NCBI GenBank assembly: GCA_021776635.1 | Contig: JAJFFN010000035.1 | Coordinates: forward strand, 186,001-250,000 | Length of the DNA: 64,000 nucleotides | From: Robiginitomaculum sp. | GTDB taxonomy: Bacteria; Pseudomonadota; Alphaproteobacteria; Caulobacterales; Maricaulaceae | Direction of reading: 5' to 3' | In this document: piece by piece, positions 1 to 9,146 of the stretch | How the letters are laid out: every line of letters begins with the position of its first letter | How positions within the stretch are numbered: the stretch's first letter is position 1 | Notes under the pieces: model-generated | Databases searched by the model: none | The model's input: only the letters and a program-made list of their open reading frames with translations | Told to the model about the DNA's origin: nothing | Position numbers and translations under genes: made by a program

Positions 1-2354
1 TCAGCGATCCGGACGAACGCAGTTGGTTGCAAAAACGTATTGAAGGCCCGGACAAGGAAATTCAATTCACTAAGATTGGTCGCAAGGGCATTTTGCAAAA
101 ACTAATAGAGGCGCAGGCCTTTGAAGATATTTTGCAGCGCCGTTACCCAGGCACCAAACGCTTTGGCCTAGACGGCGGCGAGAGCCTTGTCCCTGCATTA
201 GAGCAAATCATCAAACGCGGTGGATCGCTGGGCTTGAAAGATATCAATTTTGGCATGCCGCACCGGGGGCGTCTCAATGTTTTGGCTGCAGTTTTAGCCA
301 AACCCTATAGCGCCATATTTTTTGAATTTCTAGGTGGTGTTAGCTCTGGGGTGCAGGACTTCGGCTCTGGAGACGTCAAATATCATTTGGGCGCATCATC
401 TGACCGTGAATTTGACGGCAATGAAGTGCATTTGTCGCTTGCACCCAACCCTTCTCATCTAGAGGCTGTCAATCCGGTGGTCATTGGTAAAACCCGCGCC
501 AAGCAGCAAATGTTTTCCAAAAGCCACGACAATCCAAAATACCAAGAGGGCGCGGCGGTGCTCTTGCACGGCGATGCGGCCTTTGCGGGCCAAGGCGTTG
601 TCACAGAATGTTTTGGCATGTCGGCGCTGGACGGCTACGGCATTGGCGGCACTATTCATGTTATTGTCAACAACCAAATCGGTTTTACCACCGCACCCAA
701 TTATTCACGCTCAACGCCTTACCCAACCGACGTTGCAATGATGGTCGAAACGCCGATTTTTCATGTCAATGGCGACGACCCCGAAGCGGTGGTGTTCGCA
801 GCGCGCGTGGCTACAGAATACCGCCAGAAATTTGGCCGCGATATAGTTATCGATATGATTTGCTATCGCCGCTACGGCCATAATGAGGGCGACGATCCAA
901 GCTTCACCCAGCCCATAATGTATAAAGTCATCAAGAAAAAGAAATCCACACGCGATGTTTACGGCGAGCGGCTCATTTCGAACGGAACCATTACAGCCGA
1001 CGAGTTTGAAAAAATGAAAGCGGATTTTCGCGCACATATTGAAGATGAATTTGATAAGGCGGAAAGCTATACCACCAAAACTCCCGACTGGCTCGACGGT
1101 GTTTGGTCTGGGATTAAATTGCCAGATGATGATGTTAAACGGCGCGGCAAAGCCAAAATTTCCGTAGATGCACTTCGCAAAATCGGCATGAAAATTACCG
1201 AAGCTCCAGACGATATTGCCGTCCACCGCACACTCAAAAAACTCATCGCGGCTCGGCGGGAAAAAATCGAAAGCGGGGAGGGTATCGATTGGGCTTTGGG
1301 CGAACATTTAGCATTTGGTTCATTGGTCACTGAAGGGTTTCCGGTACGGCTGTCAGGACAGGACTGCGGGCGCGGCACATTCTCTCAACGCCATTCCCAC
1401 ATCATCGACCAAGAAACAGAAGAGCGTTATACACCGCTGAATAATATCAGCGACGACCAAGCCTGTTATCAAGTGCTCGATAGCATGCTGTCGGAATATG
1501 CTGTGCTCGGTTTTGAATATGGGTTTTCGCTGACCCGCCCGAACACGCTCACAATTTGGGAAGCACAATTTGGCGATTTTGCCAATGGTGCGCAAGTGAT
1601 GATGGACCAATTTATTTCTAGTGCTGAACAAAAATGGCTACGGATGTCTGGGTTGGTCATGTTACTGCCTCACGGCTATGAAGGCCAAGGACCAGAGCAT
1701 AGTTCGGCAAGGTTAGAGCGATATCTGCAACTGTGCGGCGAAGACAATATGCAGGTGGTCAATATCACCACGCCCGCCAATTATTTCCATGTTTTGCGCC
1801 GCCAAATTCACCGCGATTTTAGAAAACCTTTGATCATTATGACACCAAAATCTTTGCTCCGGCATAAACGCTGTGTCTCGAAAATTGAAGAATTTGGAGA
1901 AGAATCGTGCTTCCACAGACTTCTTTGGGATGATGCGAGTTTTGATCCGCAGCCAGGCGAGATTAAGCTTGCTCCTGACGACAAAATAAAACGTGTGCTC
2001 TTGTGCTCAGGCAAGGTCTATTACGATTTGTTTGAAGCACGGGAAAAAACCGGACGGGATGATGTTTATCTCATGCGGGTAGAACAGTTATTCCCTTATC
2101 CGGGCGACGCGTTAGAAGAAGAGCTCTTGCGCTTTAAAAACGCCGAATTTATCTGGTGCCAGGAAGAACCGCGTAATATGGGGGCTTGGCAATATATCGA
2201 GGATTTCTTGGAGAAAACTTTGATAAAAATAGGCGCTAAGGCAACACGTCCGCGTTATATTGGCCGGGCACTCTCTGCCTCTACGGCCACAGGCATTGCC
2301 GCCAAACACAAGGCCGAACAACAGGCGATTTTAGATGAAGCATTTGAGAAATAG
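1..2354 (+). CDS. sucA: 2-oxoglutarate dehydrogenase E1 component (5' truncated)
   Basis: This is the thiamine-diphosphate-dependent E1 subunit of the 2-oxoglutarate dehydrogenase complex, a TCA-cycle enzyme that decarboxylates 2-oxoglutarate and hands the succinyl group to the lipoyl arm of E2. The window opens inside the gene: the frame beginning at base 3 reads SDPDERSWLQKRIEG, so the TTG at 27 is not the start. Visible family motifs are HRGRLNVL, GDAAFAGQGVV and the C-terminal transketolase-like RVEQLFPYP. About 784 residues are present. Family members are usually 930-1000 residues, so roughly the first 150-200 are missing. It ends 9 bases before sucB, as in the usual sucAB operon. Confidence 0.97.
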   Translation, partial: SDPDERSWLQKRIEGPDKEIQFTKIGRKGILQKLIEAQAFEDILQRRYPGTKRFGLDGGESLVPALEQIIKRGGSLGLKDINFGMPHRGRLNVLAAVLAKPYSAIFFEFLGGVSSGVQDFGSGDVKYHLGASSDREFDGNEVHLSLAPNPSHLEAVNPVVIGKTRAKQQMFSKSHDNPKYQEGAAVLLHGDAAFAGQGVVTECFGMSALDGYGIGGTIHVIVNNQIGFTTAPNYSRSTPYPTDVAMMVETPIFHVNGDDPEAVVFAARVATEYRQKFGRDIVIDMICYRRYGHNEGDDPSFTQPIMYKVIKKKKSTRDVYGERLISNGTITADEFEKMKADFRAHIEDEFDKAESYTTKTPDWLDGVWSGIKLPDDDVKRRGKAKISVDALRKIGMKITEAPDDIAVHRTLKKLIAARREKIESGEGIDWALGEHLAFGSLVTEGFPVRLSGQDCGRGTFSQRHSHIIDQETEERYTPLNNISDDQACYQVLDSMLSEYAVLGFEYGFSLTRPNTLTIWEAQFGDFANGAQVMMDQFISSAEQKWLRMSGLVMLLPHGYEGQGPEHSSARLERYLQLCGEDNMQVVNITTPANYFHVLRRQIHRDFRKPLIIMTPKSLLRHKRCVSKIEEFGEESCFHRLLWDDASFDPQPGEIKLAPDDKIKRVLLCSGKVYYDLFEAREKTGRDDVYLMRVEQLFPYPGDALEEELLRFKNAEFIWCQEEPRNMGAWQYIEDFLEKTLIKIGAKATRPRYIGRALSASTATGIAAKHKAEQQAILDEAFEK

Positions 2355-2363
2355 GACAAAAAC

Positions 2364-3536
2364 ATGATAGATATTAAAGTACCAAATGTCGGCGAAAGTG
2401 TCACCGAAGTGACCGTTGCCATATGGATGAAACAGGTTGGAGACGCGGTCAAAAAAGACGATCCGATTGTCGAGCTTGAAACCGACAAAGCGGCGCAAGA
2501 ATTGGTATCACCCGAAGACGGTGTGCTGGCTGAAATCCTTGTGGCCGAAGGCGAAAACGCCGAGGTCGGTGTTGTTATCGCCAAGCTAAAACCGGGCAAA
2601 GTTGAAAATGGTGCGAAAACCGCGCCCGCGCCAGAGATAAAAACTGAAACCCCCAAGGATGCGACGACCAAAGAGCCAATGCCGGCCGCCAAGCGCGTCA
2701 TAGCCGAAAAAGGATTGGACGCAAACACGATTACGGGCACAGGCAAAGGTGGCCGTATTACCAAAGGCGATGCCCTGAAAGCAGAGAAGCCTGCACCTGC
2801 CGGTGCCACCTCACCAACTGCACCGCGTCTCACAGAAGCAAGAGAAGAGCGCGTGCGGATGTCGCGCCTACGCCAAACTATTGCAAGGCGCCTAAAAGAT
2901 GCGCAAAACACCGCCGCCATGTTGACCACTTATAATGAGGTGGACATGACAGAGATCATGGAAATGCGCAAAAAGTACAAACAAGTATTCATTGACAAAC
3001 ATGATGTAAAACTCGGTTTTATGAGCTTTTTCATCAAAGCGTGTGTGACGGCGTTAAAGGATGTGCCAAGTGTAAACGCCGAAATTGATGGCACTGATAT
3101 TATTTATAAAAACTTCTACGATATGTCCGTTGCTGTTGGTACGGAAAAAGGCCTCGTGGTGCCTGTCCTGCGAGATGCAGATCAGTTGTCTATGGCGGGC
3201 ATAGAAAAAGGTCTTGGCGCGTTGGCCAAAAAAGCCCGCGATGGTGATCTGTCCATGGACGAAATGAGCGGTGGTACATTCACGTTGTCTAACGGTGGTG
3301 TTTACGGCTCACTGATGTCCTCACCTATACTGAACCCGCCGCAATCGGGTATACTCGGCATGCACAAAATCGAAAAACGCGCAGTCGTCATAAATGATGA
3401 AATCGTCATCCGCCCAATGATGTATTTGGCACTTAGCTATGACCACCGTATTGTGGACGGCAAAGGCGCCGTTACATTTTTAGTGCGCGTAAAAGAATGC
3501 CTGGAAGACCCAGAACGCATGTTGCTTGAATTGTAG
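2364..3536 (+). CDS. sucB: 2-oxoglutarate dehydrogenase E2 (dihydrolipoyl succinyltransferase)
   Basis: This is the E2 core of the 2-oxoglutarate dehydrogenase complex, moving succinyl groups from lipoate to CoA. The 390 residues show one lipoyl domain at about 1-77, with the lipoylated lysine in [10 protein letters not shown] peripheral-subunit-binding region follows at about 105-140 ([20 protein letters not shown]). The C-terminal acyltransferase domain carries the catalytic HRIVDG motif near residue 350. The linkers between them are Ala/Pro/Lys-rich. It follows sucA in the same operon. No lpd (E3) gene follows; the next gene is convergent and separated only by a hairpin repeat. Confidence 0.97.
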   Translation: MIDIKVPNVGESVTEVTVAIWMKQVGDAVKKDDPIVELETDKAAQELVSPEDGVLAEILVAEGENAEVGVVIAKLKPGKVENGAKTAPAPEIKTETPKDATTKEPMPAAKRVIAEKGLDANTITGTGKGGRITKGDALKAEKPAPAGATSPTAPRLTEAREERVRMSRLRQTIARRLKDAQNTAAMLTTYNEVDMTEIMEMRKKYKQVFIDKHDVKLGFMSFFIKACVTALKDVPSVNAEIDGTDIIYKNFYDMSVAVGTEKGLVVPVLRDADQLSMAGIEKGLGALAKKARDGDLSMDEMSGGTFTLSNGGVYGSLMSSPILNPPQSGILGMHKIEKRAVVINDEIVIRPMMYLALSYDHRIVDGKGAVTFLVRVKECLEDPERMLLEL

Positions 3537-3540
3537 GTGT

Positions 3541-3570
3541 AATTCCTTCCCCTATAAATGGGGAAGAATA
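3541..3570. repeat. Solo GC-rich hairpin repeat between convergent genes
   Basis: A hairpin with stem CTTCCCC/GGGGAAG (3546-3552 and 3560-3566) and loop TATAAAT fills the whole gap between the convergent sucB and yqeY-family genes. It closely resembles the repeat at 52232-52261 and 52377-52406, whose core is CCCCCATTTATGGGGG, and like that copy it begins AATTC. It probably acts as a bidirectional transcription barrier. I read it as a solo copy of the DUF559-associated repeat family. Confidence 0.7.
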
Positions 3571-4032
3571 TTAACCCATCAACAGCGCTTTAACCACCGC
3601 GCCCGCTTTACCCATGTCCATGCGGCCTGCATATTCTGATTTGAGTTGGCCCATGACTTTACCCATGTCTTTTAGACACGTTGCATCGATGTCGTTGACG
3701 GCTTTTTTTACGGCTATTTGCACTTCTTCATCGGTGAGCGAGGTTGGCATATAGGCTTTGATCACTTCGATTTCGCCGCGTTCGCGTGTTGCTAGTTCAG
3801 GGCGACCATTATCATCGTAAATTTCGGCACTTTCAGTGCGTTGTTTGACCATTTTGGCCAATAGGGACAAAATTTCACCATCTTTTATACCGCTAGGATT
3901 ATCACTAGCCCGTGCGACAATATCCCGATCTTTAATGGCCGCGCTGACCAAACGTAAAGTCGATAAAGTCAACTTATCTTGGGCTTTCATGGCCGTTTTT
4001 ATGCCGTCCGTAATGTCTGTCCTTAAACTCAT
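3571..4032 (-). CDS. yqeY: GatB/YqeY domain-containing protein
   Basis: This is a small soluble protein of the GatB/YqeY family, 153 residues, related to the C-terminal tRNA-binding tail of the amidotransferase subunit GatB. The opening MSLRTDITDGIKTAMKAQDK and the downstream IKAYMPTSLTDEE are typical of the family. An upstream in-frame start at 4089 would add 19 unrelated residues. I prefer the ATG at 4032 because a GGA-containing purine stretch precedes it and family members start with MSL. The molecular role is not established. It is convergent with sucB and divergent from carA. Confidence 0.88.
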   Translation of the reverse strand: MSLRTDITDGIKTAMKAQDKLTLSTLRLVSAAIKDRDIVARASDNPSGIKDGEILSLLAKMVKQRTESAEIYDDNGRPELATRERGEIEVIKAYMPTSLTDEEVQIAVKKAVNDIDATCLKDMGKVMGQLKSEYAGRMDMGKAGAVVKALLMG

Positions 4033-4099
4033 ACTTATATCCGTGTTCTTTGAATTGGGGTTTATAGCCTTAAAAATGTGTTTGTGCACCTAAAAATTC

Positions 4100-4128
4100 T
4101 TGACCCTAACTGTTCACCTGCCTAACTA
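4100..4128 (+). promoter_or_regulatory. Candidate sigma-70-type promoter for carA
   Basis: TTGACC at 4100-4105 and TAACTA at 4123-4128 are separated by 17 bases, which fits a housekeeping promoter and would start transcription about 35-40 bases before the carA ATG. Bases 4101-4119 are also nearly repeated at 21145-21163, so the match may partly reflect a dispersed repeat. This is a pattern match only. Confidence 0.4.
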
Positions 4129-4173
4129 GCGAGTGCATAGATTCTGTGCTCAGAGCCAAAGCAGCGAGTATGT

Positions 4174-5346
4174 ATGGACGACCAAACGGAAAATCAAGCT
4201 AAAAGCACGCATAAACCCACAGGTGTATTGGTGTTGGCCAGCGGCGAAGTGTTTTACGGAAATGGTGCGGGCGTTGTTGGGGATGCGCGCGGAGAGGTTT
4301 GCTTTAACACGGCTATGACCGGATATCAGGAAATTTTGACAGACCCGTCATATGCACAACAAATTATTTTGTTCACATTCCCTCATATTGGAAACACGGG
4401 CACCAATCCCGATGATGAAGAAGCTGCTTGTAAATCAGCAAAAAAGGCGGCACGCGGGGCGGTCTTTCGTGAAAATATCACCAAACCGTCTAATTATCGC
4501 TCACAAAGCCATTTACAAGACTGGCTCGTTGCTCGCGATATTATTGGATTGAGTGGTATAGACACCCGTGCTCTTACATCTCATATTCGTGAGACCGGCA
4601 TGCCGAACGGGGTCATCGCCCATGCGCCAGATGGTGTATTTGATATAAACGCCCTGCGCGCCAAAGCCTGTGGCTGGAACGGCTTGGAAAACACAGATTT
4701 GGCAAAAGACGTCGGCATTAAAGACGAATTACAGTGGAGCGAGACAGGATGGAAATGGCCAGGAGGGTTTGGAAAATTGGACAAACCTGAAAAACATGTT
4801 GTGGTGATAGATTATGGAACCAAACGCAATATTTTGCGTTGCTTGGCGAGTGCGGGTGTGCGCTCTACGGTGGTGCCTGCAAATATGTCTGCTGCAGATA
4901 TTCTCGCCTATCATCCAAACGGCATTGTCTTGTCTAACGGCCCTGGAGATCCTGCGGCAACAGGGGAATATGCCATTCCCATCGTTAAAGAATTAATTGA
5001 TAGCGAGCTACCCGTATTTGGAATTTGCCTGGGGCACCAAATTATGGCTTTGGCACTGGGCGCAAATACCATTAAAATGGCACAAGGTCATCATGGGGCT
5101 AATCATCCGGTTATGGATTATGAAACTAAAAAAGTTGAAATTGTTTCCATGAACCACGGTTTCGCCGTTGATGGTGACAGCTTGCCAGAGGGTGTCATAG
5201 AGACACACAAATCATTGTTTGATGGTAGCAATTGCGGATTGCGCCTAGAAGACCGCCCTGTTTTCTCCGTGCAGCACCATCCCGAAGCCAGTCCAGGCCC
5301 AAGAGATAGTTTTTATATATTCGAACGTTTTGCCAACCAATTATAG
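4174..5346 (+). CDS. carA: Carbamoyl-phosphate synthase small (glutaminase) subunit
   Basis: This subunit hydrolyses glutamine and channels ammonia to CarB for carbamoyl phosphate, the precursor of arginine and pyrimidines. The 390-residue protein has the CarA N-terminal domain ([24 protein letters not shown]) and a C-terminal class I glutamine amidotransferase domain. The nucleophile Cys285 is in FGICLGHQ and the His/Glu pair is in HHPEASPGP near residues 369 and 371. carB is not adjacent: the next gene is convergent and starts 2 bases beyond the stop. An ATG at 4170 is out of frame. Confidence 0.97.
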   Translation: MDDQTENQAKSTHKPTGVLVLASGEVFYGNGAGVVGDARGEVCFNTAMTGYQEILTDPSYAQQIILFTFPHIGNTGTNPDDEEAACKSAKKAARGAVFRENITKPSNYRSQSHLQDWLVARDIIGLSGIDTRALTSHIRETGMPNGVIAHAPDGVFDINALRAKACGWNGLENTDLAKDVGIKDELQWSETGWKWPGGFGKLDKPEKHVVVIDYGTKRNILRCLASAGVRSTVVPANMSAADILAYHPNGIVLSNGPGDPAATGEYAIPIVKELIDSELPVFGICLGHQIMALALGANTIKMAQGHHGANHPVMDYETKKVEIVSMNHGFAVDGDSLPEGVIETHKSLFDGSNCGLRLEDRPVFSVQHHPEASPGPRDSFYIFERFANQL

Positions 5347-5347
5347 G

Positions 5348-6193
5348 CTAATGCTGGACAATATTAATGTTTCTGAGTTTGACAACAGCATGGAAAAAGC
5401 TGATTTTGTAAGTCATTTTTACAGGTATATACAAACCAACATCATCATTCTTTGTTAAATATACTTTTACCGGTGCGCTCGCTTCTTCTTCGCTTGGGAG
5501 ATCTTCTGGATCAAAACCTGAGACTGGAACATAGAATATTTTGCAGATTATGGTTTCGCCCTTAAAGCCTTTTTGTTTGATTTTTTTAGTGCCCCCTCTT
5601 TCCATCCTTAGCAAATAATGCTGCTTAGAATCAAACACGGGTACATTGCCGGTACATGGTTCGTCGGTAAATTTAAAGCCGCCCATTGCCATGTGTAAAA
5701 CGGCCGTAAGGACATCGTCGCTTTCAAATCTTTGCTGGCTCGTGGCAGGTGGTTTACCTTGCGATCCAAGGGGCGGTACAATGGAAATATCAAGACTGTC
5801 AGAACCGTAATTCATTTCAACCCTGCGATTTTTTTTATCCAAGTTTTGTTGGATATGCAAAATGGGCCGCAATTTATCTTCATGGATGCTGCCAGTGGTG
5901 GTGGACCATATTTGAAATTTTTTCAAAAATGCGCCAACGCCGGATGTAAATAAATCAGCGCGTATCGAATATTCTTCGTCGGTTAATGTGCCTTCGACAT
6001 TGATTGTAGCTATACGCAGTCCAAATACAGAGCCTTTTAAATTCGCTGTAATTGCCGTTGTGCCCGACGTTAGGGCATCATATTGTGTTTCACTTTGCTG
6101 TGCTGTTGTGGCCATAGGCATGCCCAAGGCCAAACAAACGAATCCCACCGTAATGGTTTTCGTCAACAGGTTTTTCGTTTTCAACAATTTCAT
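5348..6193 (-). CDS. DUF3108 domain-containing exported protein
   Basis: A 281-residue protein with a clear N-terminal signal peptide (basic MKLLKTKN, hydrophobic VGFVCLALGMPMA, cleavage near TTAQQ), so it should be periplasmic or envelope-associated. The body (YDALTSGTTAITANLKGSV, then SLDISIVPP and LTAVLHMAM) has the pattern I associate with DUF3108 proteins, a beta-rich periplasmic family common in alphaproteobacteria with no agreed function. It is convergent with carA, two bases apart. I cannot assign a role. Confidence 0.7.
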   Translation of the reverse strand: MKLLKTKNLLTKTITVGFVCLALGMPMATTAQQSETQYDALTSGTTAITANLKGSVFGLRIATINVEGTLTDEEYSIRADLFTSGVGAFLKKFQIWSTTTGSIHEDKLRPILHIQQNLDKKNRRVEMNYGSDSLDISIVPPLGSQGKPPATSQQRFESDDVLTAVLHMAMGGFKFTDEPCTGNVPVFDSKQHYLLRMERGGTKKIKQKGFKGETIICKIFYVPVSGFDPEDLPSEEEASAPVKVYLTKNDDVGLYIPVKMTYKISFFHAVVKLRNINIVQH

Positions 6194-6357
6194 ACTGGTT
6201 CTTTCTGGTCATTTCTTTGTCGTATAAGACAATAATTATAAGTAAATAGTGATGATAAACACATGAACATGTCAGTAAATCACATGAAATCTTGGTAAGA
6301 TAAAATATAGGTTCCGGTTCTAGAGCAAAAGAGGTGATAAAAGTCTGCTAGGTTTAT

Positions 6358-8154
6358 TTATTGCCCCATACGCACTAACCGTCCGGGCCTTGCATCAGTT
6401 ATTTCGCCGTTATTGACAACAACCTGTCCTGCAACCAAGGTTTTTCTGTAACCGGTCACGGGTTGTAATAAACGTTGGCCGCCGGCAGGCAAGTCCTTAA
6501 CCATAGTTGGGACTTTAAGCTCTAATTTATCATAATCAATAATATTTAAATCAGCCTTTAGTCCAATTTTGATACGGCCTCTATCCTTAAGTCCTAAAAA
6601 ATCGGCGGCGTCAGCACTAAGCATTTGTACGGCGCGGGCAACACTTATTTTTTTGCTCGTGCGGTCCCGTGTCCAATATGACAACAAATATGTAGGAAAG
6701 CTTGCATCACAAATATAACCAACATGTGCGCCCCCGTCCGTAAGGCCGGGCAAGGCAAGCGGGTGTGTCATCATTGTATGTACGGCATCATAATTCATAT
6801 CCGTATAATTATAGATTGGAAAATAGATTAAAGACTTGCCATCTTGCTCTAGCATCCAATCGTAAAGCACTGACCAGACGGTTTCGCCCAAGCGGTCTGC
6901 TTCGGCGGCGGCTGAGCTCTCATAGCTTTGTTCGTAGTCTACTTTGCCAGATTCTACTTTGCCAGTTTCTACTTTGCCAAAACCACTTGGGGTTAATTTG
7001 AACATTTTACCGGCAATTTGCTCGGTCATGGCAATCATAATGTCGGTCATTGGCGGTACGGATGTACCTGTGCCTGCCAGCTTGACGGGGGTTTCTGCGA
7101 GCATTTTTATCTTAAAAGCAGGATTGCGCATTTTCTCAACCCGGTCTTCTAACGACAAATCTGCAATTTCAATATAGCTAGGGAAAGCCATTAAGGGATG
7201 AAAAGTGGATTGCAAACCGAGAAACAAGCCAATGCCGCGCGGGGCGGTTTGCAGACGTAAATCAACGCCGTCTTTTTGCAAGTCTTCGGCACGGGCAATT
7301 ATTTTGCGCCAATGATCCGGTACAAGGTCTCGTTGCATCAATGTCATGCTGGCTTTGTGGCCTGGTGCAGCACGGAAATAAGTTTCCAGAATATCAAATT
7401 CTTGATCAAATTGATCCCCAGGCCTTTCTTGGTCAAAATCATTAACTGCATGCAAAACGCCATAATCAAGCCCGTTAAAAGCATCGGCGATACCAGCTAG
7501 TTCTGATGGGTGCGCTTCACTGGTTGGTGTCCAATCCCCATCAGAGCTTCGGTGCGCATCAGAGCGTCCAGTAGAAAATCCAACCGCCCCGGCCTCCAAA
7601 GCATTACGGGTCAATTTACGCATTTCGGCTATGTCTGCATCCGTTGCGCGTTGGTTAAAAACGGCGCGGTCGCCCATGACAAACACACGTAAGGGGTCAT
7701 GGGGCATCATGGCCAAAAAATCGATTGTGTGCGGTAGAGCATCCAAAGCATCCATATATTCAGGGAAACTTTCCCAGTCCCAAGTCAGACCTTCTGCCAA
7801 AGCAGTCCCAGGTATGTCCTCTACGCCTTCCATCAAGCGGATTAATTTGTCATGATCGTGTTTTCGGCACGGTGCAAAACCAACACCGCAATTGCCCATA
7901 ACAATGGTTGTGACACCGTGATTGACAGAAGGTTTTAATTCTTCATCCCAAGAGATTTGCCCGTCGTAATGGGTGTGTAAATCTATATAACCGGGCGTGA
8001 CGATTGTACCATTTGCATCAATAGTTTCTTTTGCTGCACCAAGATTGCTACCGATGTCTGCAATGACACCGTCTGAAATGCCGATGTCTGCCGTATAGGG
8101 TTCGCCAGAATTTCCGTCGTAAATCAAGCCGCCCTTTATTTTTACATCAAACAT
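6358..8154 (-). CDS. D-aminoacylase-like amidohydrolase
   Basis: A 598-residue metal-dependent hydrolase of the amidohydrolase superfamily, N-acyl-D-amino-acid deacylase branch. The N-terminal TPGYIDLHTHYDGQ carries the HxH metal ligands (His60, His62). NCGVGFAP supplies the cysteine typical of D-aminoacylases, and GGAHVGY lies further on. The C terminus (ADFLGLKDRGRIKIGLKADLNI) is the usual small beta domain. It is longer than classical D-aminoacylases (about 480-500 residues). It includes a three-fold pentapeptide repeat (GKVET, GKVES, GKVDY) encoded at 6938-6982. It overlaps the BASS transporter gene by 8 bases, with a GGAG site ahead of its ATG, so the two are probably co-transcribed and may handle related substrates. 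Confidence 0.82.
   Translation of the reverse strand: MFDVKIKGGLIYDGNSGEPYTADIGISDGVIADIGSNLGAAKETIDANGTIVTPGYIDLHTHYDGQISWDEELKPSVNHGVTTIVMGNCGVGFAPCRKHDHDKLIRLMEGVEDIPGTALAEGLTWDWESFPEYMDALDALPHTIDFLAMMPHDPLRVFVMGDRAVFNQRATDADIAEMRKLTRNALEAGAVGFSTGRSDAHRSSDGDWTPTSEAHPSELAGIADAFNGLDYGVLHAVNDFDQERPGDQFDQEFDILETYFRAAPGHKASMTLMQRDLVPDHWRKIIARAEDLQKDGVDLRLQTAPRGIGLFLGLQSTFHPLMAFPSYIEIADLSLEDRVEKMRNPAFKIKMLAETPVKLAGTGTSVPPMTDIMIAMTEQIAGKMFKLTPSGFGKVETGKVESGKVDYEQSYESSAAAEADRLGETVWSVLYDWMLEQDGKSLIYFPIYNYTDMNYDAVHTMMTHPLALPGLTDGGAHVGYICDASFPTYLLSYWTRDRTSKKISVARAVQMLSADAADFLGLKDRGRIKIGLKADLNIIDYDKLELKVPTMVKDLPAGGQRLLQPVTGYRKTLVAGQVVVNNGEITDARPGRLVRMGQ
6938..6982. repeat. Three 15-bp tandem repeats inside the D-aminoacylase gene
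   Basis: Three consecutive copies of a unit starting TCTACTTTGCCA (6938-6952, 6953-6967, 6968-6982) encode GKVET-GKVES-GKVDY on the minus strand. The unit length is a multiple of three, so copy-number change would keep the frame. The first two copies differ by one base. Confidence 0.85.
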
Positions 8155-9085
8155 TAATGTGTCTCCGATTTTTATTTTTTTGGATTTTGTCTACATGCCT
8201 GAATGCGCCGACCATGGTCCAGCCACTGACCAGATGCCATAAACCCCACATACCGGTAATAACCGCCGCTCCGCCCAAGCCCTCTAACTGTGTTATGAGG
8301 ATCACAAAACCAAGGGCTGAGTTTTGTATCCCGACTTCAAAAGTTAAAGCGCGCCGTGTCGGTATATCTGCACGGGTCAACAAACCAATGAAATAACCAA
8401 GTGACAAGCCCAAAGCATTATGTATGACCACCAAGGGGATGACAAATTTAGCGGTAAGCGGGATAATTTCTCGGTATTTGTAAAACCCTATTATTATCAT
8501 AAACATGATGATTATAATGGCAATCATAGCAAGCGGTTTTCGGATTTTTGCCGCAAATCCTGGTGCTTTTTGCGCCACAACCATTCCCAGTACAATTGGT
8601 AAAGCCAAGATAAAAAGAGTTTGCAGTAAAAATGCAACAACATCAAAGTTGATGGTTGTTAAGAGTGCTTGGGTCGGCGGGTAGAGGGACAACCAAAAAA
8701 GGATAGATAAAGGCGTAATAAATGCGGCTGCGAGGCTTGAGGTTGCAGTCATTGATACGGACAAAGCCGTATTCGCACGCCCAAACATCGACATAATGTT
8801 GGAGATATTTCCACCGGGGCAACAAGCGATAAGTATCATACCTAGCGCAAGACTGGGGAGAGGGTTTAGCACATACACTAATCCGAGTGTGAGGAGGGGC
8901 AGGCCAATAATTTGCGCCAATACACCGGCTAGATAATGTTTCGGGTCAGTTTTAAAAAACGCAAATTGTGATGGTTTTAAACCGAGAGCAACGGCAAACA
9001 TCATCAAAGCCAACATGGCCGCTAGTACGGCTTCCCATGGTCCGCCCATATCGAGATTTAGGTTGTTCAGACCTTCTATATCCAT
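8147..9085 (-). CDS. Bile acid:sodium symporter (BASS) family transporter
   Basis: A 312-residue inner-membrane protein with about nine hydrophobic segments and the BASS signature region GMILIACCPGGNISNIMSMF followed by SVSMTATSSLAA. Members move organic anions such as bile acids, pantothenate or 2-keto acids with sodium; the substrate here cannot be read from sequence. AAGGG lies 5 bases before the ATG at 9085. The 3' end overlaps the D-aminoacylase gene by 8 bases, suggesting a joint uptake and hydrolysis function (inference). The gap to the cpaE stop upstream is 61 bases, so read-through from the pilus operon is possible. Confidence 0.88.
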   Translation of the reverse strand: MDIEGLNNLNLDMGGPWEAVLAAMLALMMFAVALGLKPSQFAFFKTDPKHYLAGVLAQIIGLPLLTLGLVYVLNPLPSLALGMILIACCPGGNISNIMSMFGRANTALSVSMTATSSLAAAFITPLSILFWLSLYPPTQALLTTINFDVVAFLLQTLFILALPIVLGMVVAQKAPGFAAKIRKPLAMIAIIIIMFMIIIGFYKYREIIPLTAKFVIPLVVIHNALGLSLGYFIGLLTRADIPTRRALTFEVGIQNSALGFVILITQLEGLGGAAVITGMWGLWHLVSGWTMVGAFRHVDKIQKNKNRRHINV

Positions 9086-9146
9086 GTTTGCCCTTCAAAA
9101 GAGAAAGCATAGAAGCTGCGTACAAAAAGGGAAGCTTATTTAATAA

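Noticed and set aside
711..1307. Long open frame on the minus strand inside sucA
   Set aside because: It lies wholly within a well-supported gene, has no motif or ribosome site, and is composed of codons opposite conserved sucA residues.
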